Part shown: one piece after another, positions 1 to 6,124 of the stretch | How positions within the stretch are numbered: the first letter of the stretch is position 1 | Layout of the letters: every line of letters begins with the position of its first letter | Assembly (NCBI GenBank): GCA_003133485.1 | Contig: PKXR01000117.1 | Coordinates: 6,850 to 16,884 of the forward strand | Length of the DNA: 10,035 nt | Direction: 5' to 3' | Source of the DNA: Candidatus Dormiibacterota bacterium | GTDB taxonomy: Bacteria > Chloroflexota > Dormibacteria > UBA8260 > Bog-877 | Program-made: the position numbers and the translations under genes | The notes under the pieces: generated by a model | What the model saw: only the letters and a program-made list of their open reading frames with translations | The model's database searches: none | Told to the model about the DNA's origin: nothing

Positions 1-2
1 GA

Positions 3-263
3 TGGCGCGAAGACCCTTGGGTCCGCTTTCGGGTGCCCGGCACCGCGGCGGCCCAGGAGGGAGTCCTCGCGGCAGTCGGGTGGAAGGAGGCTCAGGCCAA
101 CGCCGAGCTCCTCACCCAGAGCTTCTCCATGGCTGGGGCGGCGACCCCAGAGGCGCTCCACTGGATGCTCCAGGACGGCAGCCGCCAGCTACTCAAAGCG
201 GGGATCCTCCGCACCGGTCAATCAGACGGAGTCGCGCTGGTCCAACCGCACGACCCCGGCTAG
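3..263 (+). CDS. C-terminal fragment of an unrecognised protein (5' end outside window)
   Basis: The frame starting at base 3 is open from the left edge to a TAG at 261-263 and gives 86 residues. Codon third positions are strongly G/C, and the amino-acid mix is natural, with alternating helices and few low-complexity runs. This supports a real coding end rather than a chance frame. A 5' start is not visible, and an internal ATG at 33 is in another frame context of no special merit. The end of the protein looks helical, with W-M-L-Q-D and L-L-K-A-G-I-L segments. This is loosely reminiscent of the last helix of ABC-transporter periplasmic-binding proteins of the SsuA/NMT1 type, but I do not recognise the family and assign no function. 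Its last 42 bases overlap the 3' end of the opposing amidohydrolase gene. Confidence 0.6.
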   Translation, partial: WREDPWVRFRVPGTAAAQEGVLAAVGWKEAQANAELLTQSFSMAGAATPEALHWMLQDGSRQLLKAGILRTGQSDGVALVQPHDPG

Positions 264-1481
264 AAGCGCCGCCACTCCGAGGGCGACTTCGGGAGGCTCA
301 CTCCACTCCTCAGGGCAGTGACTGCGACCGTCCTTCGACGGTATGAAGATCATCCCCATCGGGCAGAGCTGAGCTAGGTGGGCGGCATCGTGGCTTGCCC
401 CCGAGGGCAGCTCGAGCAGCGAACACCCCAGCTCCTGGACGACCTTCCGGATCTCCCGGCGGACCCCGTCGGCACAGTCGATCGGCGGCTCGGCGGAGAC
501 CCAGTCGACCTCCACATCGACGCCGCGGCTGGTGGCCAGTTCCCCGACTCCCGCGTCCAGCTCCCGGTGGCGTTCCTGGAGCCACCCCTCATCCGAGCTG
601 CGGAACTCCGCCCAGGCGGTGGCCTCCCCCGGAACTACGTTGGTGGCACCGGGAGAGATCTTGAGTCGCCCGACCGTGCCCACCCCGGAGGCTCCGCGCC
701 CTGAGTCTTGGGCCAGGCGCTCCACCAGCAGGATCACCTCGGCCGCAACCACCAGGGCGTCCCGGCGGTCGGCCATGCCGGTCGTGCCAGCATGGTCGGG
801 TCGGCCCGCCACCCTGATCACCGCCCGATGAATTCCGGCGATCGCGGTAACCACCCCCAGAGGAACGCCCGCCCGCTCCAGCCTCGTCCCCTGTTCAATG
901 TGAAGCTCGAGGTAAGAATGGAGTCGCTCCGCCGCCCAGAGACCTTGAGAAAGGTTCTCCGGGTGCGACCCCGTCGCCGCCAGCGCGGCGGCGAGCGTCT
1001 GCCCGTCCTGGTCCTGGAGCCGTAGGTAGCCGGAGCTCAGCTGCCCGGCCACGGCCCGGCTGCCGAGACAGCTCAGTCCAAACCGGTTGGGCTCCTCTCC
1101 CAGGAAGTCCGCCACCAGCAGTGTGTGCTGCAGCCGCACTCCATTTTGGCGGAGTAGCCTGGCCACCTCGATGGCGCCGATCACCCCCAACATTCCGTCA
1201 AAACGCCCGCCTCCAGCCACGGTGTCCGTGTGAGACCCGATCACAATCTGAGAGAGTTCAGGGTCCACGCCTGCCAGCTCCCCGAGCCGGTTCCCAACCG
1301 GGTCGGTGCGGACCCGGAGACCGGCCGCCTCCATCTGCTCGCTCACCCAAGTACGAGATCGCTGGTATTGGTCCGAGAAGAGACGCCGCGTGAAGCCCGG
1401 CTGATCCGGCTCCCGAAATTCAGCCAGCTCCATCAGATTCCGCCATAAGCGGTCCTGATCAGGTGTCGGAAGGCTGCTCAC
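222..1481 (-). CDS. M20-family Zn-dependent amidohydrolase (hydantoinase/carbamoylase type)
   Basis: This 419-aa cytosolic enzyme belongs to the M20 group that contains allantoate amidohydrolase, N-carbamoyl-L-amino-acid hydrolase and beta-ureidopropionase. These enzymes use two metal ions to hydrolyse ureido (carbamoyl-amide) bonds in purine, pyrimidine or hydantoin breakdown. Visible signatures are GSHTDT (H84), GGRFDG (D95), the GEE pair (E129/E130), LHIEQG (H194), the HAGTT motif of the dimerisation/lid domain (H230), SGASHDA (H364) and GRSH near the end (H388). All expected metal ligands appear to be present, and the length is normal for the family. The GTG at 1481 is chosen because it puts the N-terminus (RLWRNLMELAEF) where family members begin. 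No clear Shine-Dalgarno precedes it. The frame stays open upstream to 1814, but that part lies antisense to the HD gene and has no family similarity. The substrate cannot be deduced from sequence alone. Confidence 0.9.
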   Translation of the reverse strand: MSSLPTPDQDRLWRNLMELAEFREPDQPGFTRRLFSDQYQRSRTWVSEQMEAAGLRVRTDPVGNRLGELAGVDPELSQIVIGSHTDTVAGGGRFDGMLGVIGAIEVARLLRQNGVRLQHTLLVADFLGEEPNRFGLSCLGSRAVAGQLSSGYLRLQDQDGQTLAAALAATGSHPENLSQGLWAAERLHSYLELHIEQGTRLERAGVPLGVVTAIAGIHRAVIRVAGRPDHAGTTGMADRRDALVVAAEVILLVERLAQDSGRGASGVGTVGRLKISPGATNVVPGEATAWAEFRSSDEGWLQERHRELDAGVGELATSRGVDVEVDWVSAEPPIDCADGVRREIRKVVQELGCSLLELPSGASHDAAHLAQLCPMGMIFIPSKDGRSHCPEEWSEPPEVALGVAALLAGVVRLDQRDSV

Positions 1482-1544
1482 GATGACGCCGGGGACCGTA
1501 GCAGCCCGGGACCAGCTTGTGCGGCAAGCCAAGCCGATGGGACC

Positions 1545-2114
1545 ATGGTGGTCATGCCCACCCGAGCCGACGCCCTCGATCTCCTCTACGAGACCACCCA
1601 GACCGACAGCCTGCGCAGGCACGGCCTTGCCCTGGAGGCGGTGATGCGCCAAGCTGCCCGCCGCGTGGCAGGCGATGAGGAGCAGTGGGCCATCACCGGC
1701 CTGCTCCACGACTTCGATTACGAGGCGCACCCAAAAGAGCACCCCTTCTGGGGCCGGCCTGTGCTCGAGTCCCGTGGATACTCGCCAGAGGTGGTCTTGG
1801 CCATCCAGGGACATGCCACCTTCAGCGGGGTGCCACGGGACAGCGAAATGGCAAGGTGGCTGTTCGCCCTCGACGAGCTGACCGGTTTTGTGATGGCGGT
1901 GGCGATGGTTCAGCCCGGCCGAGACGTGAGCGCGGTCAAGACCTCCTCAGTGCGTAAGAAGCTGAAGGACAAGGCGTTCGCCCGCAGCGTGCTGCGCGAG
2001 GACATCGCCCTCGGCGCCAAGGAGCTCGGGATCGACGTCGACGAACTCGTCGAAGTAGTGAAGGTCGGGCTCACGCCAATCGCTAGTGAGCTCGGGCTCG
2101 GGCCCGCCCAATAG
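1545..2114 (+). CDS. HD-superfamily hydrolase (predicted metal-dependent phosphohydrolase)
   Basis: This 189-aa soluble protein has the HD metal-binding pattern: H26 (SLRRHGLA), H55-D56 (GLLHDFDYE), H90 (IQGHA) and D110 (FALDELTGF). It resembles the small stand-alone predicted HD hydrolases (COG2316-like), whose N-terminus typically reads M-P-T-R-x-x-A near an L-L-Y-E-T-T-like helix. Two starts are possible: ATG 1545 or ATG 1554, which gives M-P-T-R-A. The first is annotated because a weak GGGA lies just upstream. The second matches the family start better, so the first three residues are uncertain. Family members are presumed to act on nucleotides or other phosphoesters, but the substrate is not known. 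The gene is divergent from the amidohydrolase across a 63-bp gap, and a tRNA gene begins 30 bp after its stop. Confidence 0.85.
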   Translation: MVVMPTRADALDLLYETTQTDSLRRHGLALEAVMRQAARRVAGDEEQWAITGLLHDFDYEAHPKEHPFWGRPVLESRGYSPEVVLAIQGHATFSGVPRDSEMARWLFALDELTGFVMAVAMVQPGRDVSAVKTSSVRKKLKDKAFARSVLREDIALGAKELGIDVDELVEVVKVGLTPIASELGLGPAQ

Positions 2115-2121
2115 CGACGCC

Positions 2122-2127
2122 TATACT
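2122..2127 (+). promoter_or_regulatory. Candidate -10 box for tRNA-Ser
   Basis: TATACT lies 18 nt upstream of the first tRNA base and 8 nt after the HD gene stop. A start site 6-8 nt downstream would leave a leader of about 10 nt before the tRNA, which is typical for tRNA promoters. No good -35 hexamer is seen 16-18 nt upstream, where the sequence is GC-rich and inside the end of the HD gene. Confidence 0.45.
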
Positions 2128-2144
2128 CGACCGCTGACCTCAAC

Positions 2145-2234
2145 GGGGAGATGGCTGAGTGGTCGAAAGCGCCCGCCTGCTAAGCGGGTGACGGGGGTTA
2201 ACCTCGTCCGAGGGTTCGAATCCCTCTCTTCCCG
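2145..2234 (+). tRNA. tRNA-Ser(GCU)
   Basis: The complete class II cloverleaf can be folded by eye. The acceptor stem is 2145-2151 paired with 2227-2233, with one G-U pair. The D stem is GCT/AGC, at 2154-2156 and 2168-2170. The anticodon stem is CCCGC/GCGGG with loop CTGCTAA, so the anticodon is GCT (2179-2181), reading AGC and AGU serine codons. The long variable arm is GACGGGG/CCTCGTC, typical of serine tRNAs. The T stem is GAGGG/CCCTC with loop TTCGAAT. The discriminator is G2234, also expected for serine. The following bases are CGG, so CCA is not encoded and must be added post-transcriptionally. No second copy of the tRNA 3' end is seen in the window, so there is no sign of an integrated element using it as an attachment site. 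Confidence 0.97.
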
Positions 2235-2635
2235 CGGTCAGTTAATGGGTGACCAATCGTGCAGGGCTATCACCGGTGCGCCAAGTTGCCTAGTGCGGCG
2301 TAGTGACTTTGGCCGACACGGCGCCGCCTACGAACTCAAAGATGAAGAGATCTACTCTCATCGGGACTCGAGACATTCGCGACTGTAGCGGTTTCGCCTC
2401 GGCCAAACCAGGCAGCCAGCAGCTTGGCGGAAATCGACGCGAATATCCGTGTCGGCTCCATTTCGCGAGCGCGCTATGTGCCGACCAGACTTCCCGACTC
2501 GCCTAACTCGAGCCGACCAGAGGTTTCTTGAATACGGGTGCGGGCATGAATGAATTCAAGACTGCCTTGAAGGATGGGGTGCTGCCTTCACGTCGAGTGC
2601 CGGCGGCCCGGCCGCGGCACCTGCGGAAGGCCGTT

Positions 2636-2682
2636 CGTCACACTGTTGGGCATCCGTTCCGAAGTGGGTCGGAAATGTGACG
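2636..2682 (+). promoter_or_regulatory. Nested inverted repeat in the leader of the kdpD operon
   Basis: The outer arms CGTCACA (2636-2642) and TGTGACG (2676-2682) are a perfect 7-bp inverted repeat. Inside them, TTCCGA (2657-2662) and TCGGAA (2669-2674) form a perfect 6-bp stem with a 6-nt loop. The two stems are almost stacked on the 3' side, with 1 nt between, and are separated by 14 nt on the 5' side. The element ends 78 bp before the kdpD start and has no T tract, so it does not look like a terminator. It could be an RNA leader structure or a protein-binding palindrome. Function is inferred only from symmetry and position. Confidence 0.35.
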
Positions 2683-2740
2683 GTGCCGCCAGAGCGTAAG
2701 CCCCACCTGAGAGAAGCTCGGGGGACACTTGGGCTGTCGG

Positions 2741-2754
2741 TAAATTATTGAGGG
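2741..2754 (+). promoter_or_regulatory. AT-rich island and Shine-Dalgarno before the first kdpD gene
   Basis: TAAATTATT (2741-2749) stands out in GC-rich surroundings and could serve as a -10 region or as an unstructured ribosome-access site. It is followed at once by GAGGG (2750-2754), a good Shine-Dalgarno 6 nt before the GTG at 2761. The Shine-Dalgarno supports the GTG start. If the AT island were the -10 box, the transcript would begin inside the Shine-Dalgarno, so the real promoter may lie further upstream. Confidence 0.35.
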
Positions 2755-2760
2755 TAGTCT

Positions 2761-3957
2761 GTGGCCGTGCCCAGCGATGACCCTTCGGCTACTAGCGACA
2801 GCTCGCGGGTGGACTCCAGCGAGAGCTTGGTCGCGCCCTCCGGGAAATTCCGCATCTACCTGGGGGCCGCCGCCGGAGTTGGCAAGACAGTCGCCATGCT
2901 CGATGAGGGCTGGCGGCGACGGGAACGGGGCCGAGACGTGGTCGTGGGTTTCGTCGAGACGCATGGCCGGCCTCACACTGCGGAGGCCGTGCGGGACCTA
3001 GAGGTGGTGCCTCGCAAGCGGGTCGAGTATCGCGGAGCCCAGTTCGAAGAGATGGATCTCGACGCCGTCCTGGCCAGGCGACCCCAGCTTGCCCTGGTGG
3101 ACGAACTGGCACACAGCAATGTCCCCGGCAGCGGCCGCCACGCCAAACGCTGGGAGGACGTGCTGGAGCTGCTCGACAACGGCATCAACGTGATCACCAC
3201 GGTCAATATCCAGCATCTGGAGAGCCTCGCCGAAAGTATCGAGAGCATGACCGGCACCCCCGTTAGGGAGCGGGTTCCGGACTGGGTGGTACGCCGGGCC
3301 GACCAGACCGAGCTAGTCGACTCCTCACCCGAGCAGCTTCGGCGGCGGATCGTGCATGGCAACGTCTACCCACCGGACGAGGTGCCGGCGGCGCTCACCC
3401 ACTTCTTCACCACTCACAACCTCACAATTCTGCGCGAGTTAGCACTGCGCTTCGTCGCCGACGAAACCGATGAGGTGCTACTGCGCGAAGTCGAGGAGGC
3501 GACGTCGGCCCCGGTCGAGACCGGTGAGCACATCCTCGTCGGAGCTGCCTTCGCAACCAGCAGCGACCGCGTGCTGCGCCGAGCCGCCCGGATCGCGGCC
3601 CGAACCAAGGGTGACCTTCACGTGGTACATGTGATCACAGGTGAGGCTGGTCGCCCATCCGATCAGCGAGCCCTGGCTGCGTTGGAGTCGCTCACACTCT
3701 CCTTGGGGGGTAAGTGGTCGACAGTGCCGGGCGACGACGTGGCCACGACACTCATCGCCTTCGCCCGCGCCCACAACGTAACTCAGCTGGTGGTGGGCTC
3801 CGACCAAGACCGCAAGTGGGGGCTGGGCCGAGGCGGAGTCCTCAAAGATCTCCTGAAGCAGGCTGTCCCGGCCGGATTGGACATCCACATCATCGCGGCA
3901 TCGCCTGTCAAACGGATCAAAGGTCAGGCCCAGGGCGGCGGAGCAGATAGTGGCTGA
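2761..3957 (+). CDS. kdpD (N-terminal part): KdpD N-terminal half: KdpD input domain plus USP domain, without kinase
   Basis: This 398-aa soluble protein corresponds to the cytoplasmic N-terminal part of the K+/osmosensor KdpD. A disordered leader (residues 1-28) is followed by the KdpD domain with a Walker A motif GAAAGVGKT (35-43) and the Walker B-like ALVDELAHSN (111-120), then TTVNIQHLES (146-155). A universal-stress-protein fold covers about residues 256-380, with LVVGSD near its end. It stops just after the USP domain in a Gly-rich tail, exactly where full-length KdpD would enter its four membrane helices. The start is GTG with GAGGG 6 nt upstream. The stop overlaps the start of the histidine kinase gene by 8 nt (GTGGCTGA), suggesting translational coupling. 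In the KdpD family this region senses K+, ATP or c-di-AMP and modulates kinase/phosphatase balance. Here it would have to do so in trans. The alternative is a sequencing or real frameshift of one long kdpD. Confidence 0.92.
   Translation: MAVPSDDPSATSDSSRVDSSESLVAPSGKFRIYLGAAAGVGKTVAMLDEGWRRRERGRDVVVGFVETHGRPHTAEAVRDLEVVPRKRVEYRGAQFEEMDLDAVLARRPQLALVDELAHSNVPGSGRHAKRWEDVLELLDNGINVITTVNIQHLESLAESIESMTGTPVRERVPDWVVRRADQTELVDSSPEQLRRRIVHGNVYPPDEVPAALTHFFTTHNLTILRELALRFVADETDEVLLREVEEATSAPVETGEHILVGAAFATSSDRVLRRAARIAARTKGDLHVVHVITGEAGRPSDQRALAALESLTLSLGGKWSTVPGDDVATTLIAFARAHNVTQLVVGSDQDRKWGLGRGGVLKDLLKQAVPAGLDIHIIAASPVKRIKGQAQGGGADSG
3940..3943 (+). promoter_or_regulatory. Shine-Dalgarno for the separate KdpD kinase gene
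   Basis: GGAG inside the end of the upstream gene lies 6 nt before GTG 3950. It supports independent initiation, or termination-reinitiation, of the kinase gene, and argues that the split is a genuine two-gene arrangement rather than a chance frameshift. Confidence 0.55.
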
Positions 3958-5425
3958 CCTCTGGAACTGGCCCCGCTGGCGGCGGGCCGCCGGCGCCGCC
4001 GCGGCGATCGCAGCGATCGCGGTCCTGGCGACCCTGATGCTCCCCGCCAGGGCCTATCTGGGGTCCAGCACCATCGGCCTGATTCTGATCATCCCGGTGG
4101 TGGTCGGGGTTGCCATCGGCGGTTGGTCCGCGGGTGTGGTGTCCATCGCAGTCGGCTTTCTTAGCTACGACTACCTGTTCATCCGCCCCTACTACACCCT
4201 GGCGGTCTCTAACTACGGCGACTGGGTGACGCTGGGAGTCTATGTGGTAGTGATGCTGATCGTTGCCCGAGTGGTGTCCCAGCTCCAGGCGGCCCGGGTC
4301 CAGGCTCGCCGACGAGCTGACGACGCGCGCCACCTCCTTGAGGTCTCCGAACTCCTAGTCGGTGACAGGGCCGTGCGGGAACTACTCTCGACAGTGGTGA
4401 GGACCGTCCAGTCAGAGTTCCGGCTCAGCTCAGCCGCCCTGCTTCTACCGCTCGGGGATAAGCTGACCATTGCCGCCCAGGCTGGAGAACCTCTCCCCCC
4501 GGAGGCGCTCCCGGGCGGTGCTCATACGGTCGTTCCGTCAACCCCGGTGGCCCTAGCCGGGCTGGGCGGGCTGCGCGCGCTACCGCTGGCCACGGCGGAG
4601 CGCTCAGTCGGGATGCTCCTGCTTGACGGGCCACCACTCTCCCCGACCGACCATCAGTTACTGACAACCTACGCCAACCACGCTGCCCTGGCGGTCGAGC
4701 GGGCGCAGCTGCGCGAGCAGGCGCTTCAGAGTCGCGTCCTGAGGGAGGTTGACAGCTGGCGGCGAGCCCTGCTGACCTCCGTGGCCCACGACCTACGCAC
4801 CCCGCTGGCATCAATCAAGGCCGCCCTCTCCGACCTGGGAGACCCCTCAGTCTCGCTCTCCGAAGCTGATCGAAGCGAGCTCTTGGTCACCGCCGAGGAG
4901 GAGACCGACCGCCTCACTCGGATGGTCAGGAACCTGCTCGACATGTACCGCATAGAGGCGGGGACGCGGCGCCTGGTCAGAGAGCGGGCGTCTCTGCTTG
5001 ACCTGGTCGACGAGGCCTTGGATGCGATGCGGGGACGGCTCGAGGATCGTCCGGTCGCGGTCGAGGTCGACCGTCAACTTATGGTGAGGGTGGACCAGGC
5101 CCTGGTGGTTCGGGTGCTGGTCAACCTTCTTGAGAACACCGCCCGATACACCCCGAACAGGACCCCAATCGCGATCCGTGCGCGGCACCAGCTAGATTGG
5201 GTGGAGGTGGAGCTGGTGGACCAGGGACCCGGGCTCAGCCCGGAGCGACTGGCAAACGCCTTCAGCCCGGTTCCGGACAGCCGTAGGGAGTCCAAGTCGC
5301 CGGAGCCGAGCGGGGTCGGGTTGGTGATCTGCAAGGCTTTCATAGAAGCCACCGGAGGCCGGATCAGCGCCCGGCCCGGCCCCCAGGGGGGGCTGCAGTT
5401 GGACATCGTGTTGCCAGCAGCGTAG
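3950..5425 (+). CDS. kdpD (C-terminal part): KdpD C-terminal half: membrane sensor histidine kinase (DUF4118-GAF-HisKA-HATPase)
   Basis: This 491-aa inner-membrane kinase matches the C-terminal half of KdpD. Four closely packed hydrophobic helices lie at about residues 13-31, 41-56, 58-75 and 92-110 (DUF4118). A GAF-like domain covers about 126-253 and ends in a coiled linker. The HisKA H-box is SVAHDLRTPL with phospho-acceptor H280. The ATPase domain has an N-box VNLLENTARYTP (N392, N396), G1 VDQGPGLS (D424) and G2 SGVGLVICK with glycines 455 and 457. All catalytic boxes are intact. The F-box region (FSPVPDSRR, 438-446) departs from the usual F-x-x-F-x-R form. The gene starts with GTG preceded by GGAG and overlaps the upstream KdpD/USP gene by 8 nt. 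kdpE follows after 10 bp. Its expected role is to phosphorylate KdpE under K+ limitation, with the KdpD/USP protein supplying the detached input module. Confidence 0.93.
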   Translation: MADLWNWPRWRRAAGAAAAIAAIAVLATLMLPARAYLGSSTIGLILIIPVVVGVAIGGWSAGVVSIAVGFLSYDYLFIRPYYTLAVSNYGDWVTLGVYVVVMLIVARVVSQLQAARVQARRRADDARHLLEVSELLVGDRAVRELLSTVVRTVQSEFRLSSAALLLPLGDKLTIAAQAGEPLPPEALPGGAHTVVPSTPVALAGLGGLRALPLATAERSVGMLLLDGPPLSPTDHQLLTTYANHAALAVERAQLREQALQSRVLREVDSWRRALLTSVAHDLRTPLASIKAALSDLGDPSVSLSEADRSELLVTAEEETDRLTRMVRNLLDMYRIEAGTRRLVRERASLLDLVDEALDAMRGRLEDRPVAVEVDRQLMVRVDQALVVRVLVNLLENTARYTPNRTPIAIRARHQLDWVEVELVDQGPGLSPERLANAFSPVPDSRRESKSPEPSGVGLVICKAFIEATGGRISARPGPQGGLQLDIVLPAA

Positions 5426-5435
5426 TCACAACGTC

Positions 5436-6113
5436 GTGCCCAGCCTCCTGCTGATCGACGATGAGCCCGCGATCATCCGGGCGCTCGGCATCGGACTGCG
5501 GGCCCGCGGCTATGAACTCCACACTGCCCGCACCGGAGCGGACGGCTTGGCGGATGCGGTCCGGCATCGTCCGGAGGTAGTGGTGCTCGATCTCGGGCTG
5601 CCCGACATGGATGGAATAGAGGTGTGCCACCAGCTTCGAGGCTGGAGCCAAGTTCCCATTCTGATCCTTTCGGCCCACGGGGAGGAGGACCGGAAGGTTG
5701 CCGCCCTGGACGCCGGCGCCGACGACTTCATCACCAAGCCGTTTGGCATGGCTGAACTTGAGGCTCGGATCCGAGTCGCCCTGAGACACCGGCGCGAGGA
5801 GGCCGGTGGTCCAGAGCTGATCGTCGGGCCACTCGTAATGGACCTGGCCGCGCACTCCACGACAATCGGTGGTCAGCGGATCGCTCTGACGGCCACCGAG
5901 TACGAGATGCTCGCGTACTTGGCTCGCAACGCGGGACGGGTCGTGACTCGCGAGCAGCTGCTGGCCCATGTCTGGGGGGGTCGCTATGGGGCGGACGCGC
6001 ACTACCTGCGCGTGTATGCCAATCGCCTCCGGCGCAAGCTGGGGATCGAGCACGGAGAGTTCCTGGTCACCCATCCCGGTATCGGTTACGAGCTGCGTTC
6101 GCCCGAGGTCTGA
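5436..6113 (+). CDS. kdpE: KdpE response regulator (OmpR/PhoB type)
   Basis: This 225-aa cytoplasmic transcription factor has the same length as E. coli KdpE. The receiver domain (about 1-118) shows the acidic pair D8-D9, phospho-acceptor D52 (VVLDLGLPDMDG), S79 and K101 (ITKPFG). The winged-helix DNA-binding domain (about 127-222) shows LTATEYEMLAYLARNAGRVV, the VWG turn, the recognition-helix segment ending in NRLRRKL, and the terminal GIGYEL wing. It starts at GTG 5436, 10 bp after the kinase stop. No clear Shine-Dalgarno is seen, so translation may depend on coupling to the kinase gene. The family partner phosphorylates D52, and phospho-KdpE activates the kdpFABC promoter, which here would lie beyond the right edge of the window. 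The gene ends 11 bp from the end of kdpC on the other strand. Confidence 0.96.
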   Translation: MPSLLLIDDEPAIIRALGIGLRARGYELHTARTGADGLADAVRHRPEVVVLDLGLPDMDGIEVCHQLRGWSQVPILILSAHGEEDRKVAALDAGADDFITKPFGMAELEARIRVALRHRREEAGGPELIVGPLVMDLAAHSTTIGGQRIALTATEYEMLAYLARNAGRVVTREQLLAHVWGGRYGADAHYLRVYANRLRRKLGIEHGEFLVTHPGIGYELRSPEV

Positions 6114-6124
6114 CCGCACCGAGA

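Larger units (their letters stand above)
2235..2760. other. Gene-free stretch between tRNA-Ser and the kdpD operon
   Basis: About 526 bp hold no convincing protein gene. Open frames here (for example 2303-2506 and a 44-codon frame at 2546-2680) have no family resemblance and poor start sites. A weak hairpin, GGTCA/TGACC (2236-2240 with 2250-2254), follows the tRNA without a T tract. The 10-mer GCCGACCAGA occurs twice, at 2480-2489 and 2512-2521. A nested inverted repeat lies at 2636-2682, and an AT-rich island sits just before the first kdpD gene. The stretch could hold the promoter and leader of the kdpD operon, an unrecognised small RNA, or decayed sequence next to a tRNA. Confidence 0.6.

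Noticed and set aside
1482..1814. Upstream extension of the amidohydrolase frame by 111 codons
   Set aside because: It is antisense to the HD hydrolase, shows no family similarity, and the M20 domain already begins normally after GTG 1481.
2236..2254. GGTCA/TGACC hairpin just after tRNA-Ser as a terminator
   Set aside because: The stem has only 5 bp and no T tract follows.
2303..2506. 67-codon open frame after the tRNA gene
   Set aside because: It has no family resemblance, an unnatural composition and no ribosome-binding site.
2480..2521. Direct repeat of the 10-mer GCCGACCAGA, 32 bp apart start to start
   Set aside because: A 10-base match within about 500 bp is not unlikely by chance, and the flanks do not match. 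It is noted only as a possible operator pair.
2546..2680. 44-codon open frame (ATG 2546) upstream of kdpD as a possible small protein
   Set aside because: It has a poor Shine-Dalgarno, basic low-information sequence and no membrane helix (so it is not KdpF). It also ends inside the inverted-repeat element.
2145..2760. tRNA-Ser 3' end as an integration site with an element downstream
   Set aside because: There is no integrase and no second copy of the tRNA 3' end, and the following genes are ordinary kdp genes.
4001..4020. Repeated GCGATCGC palindromes
   Set aside because: They fall in the Ala/Ile-rich first membrane helix of the kinase and are explained by codon use there.
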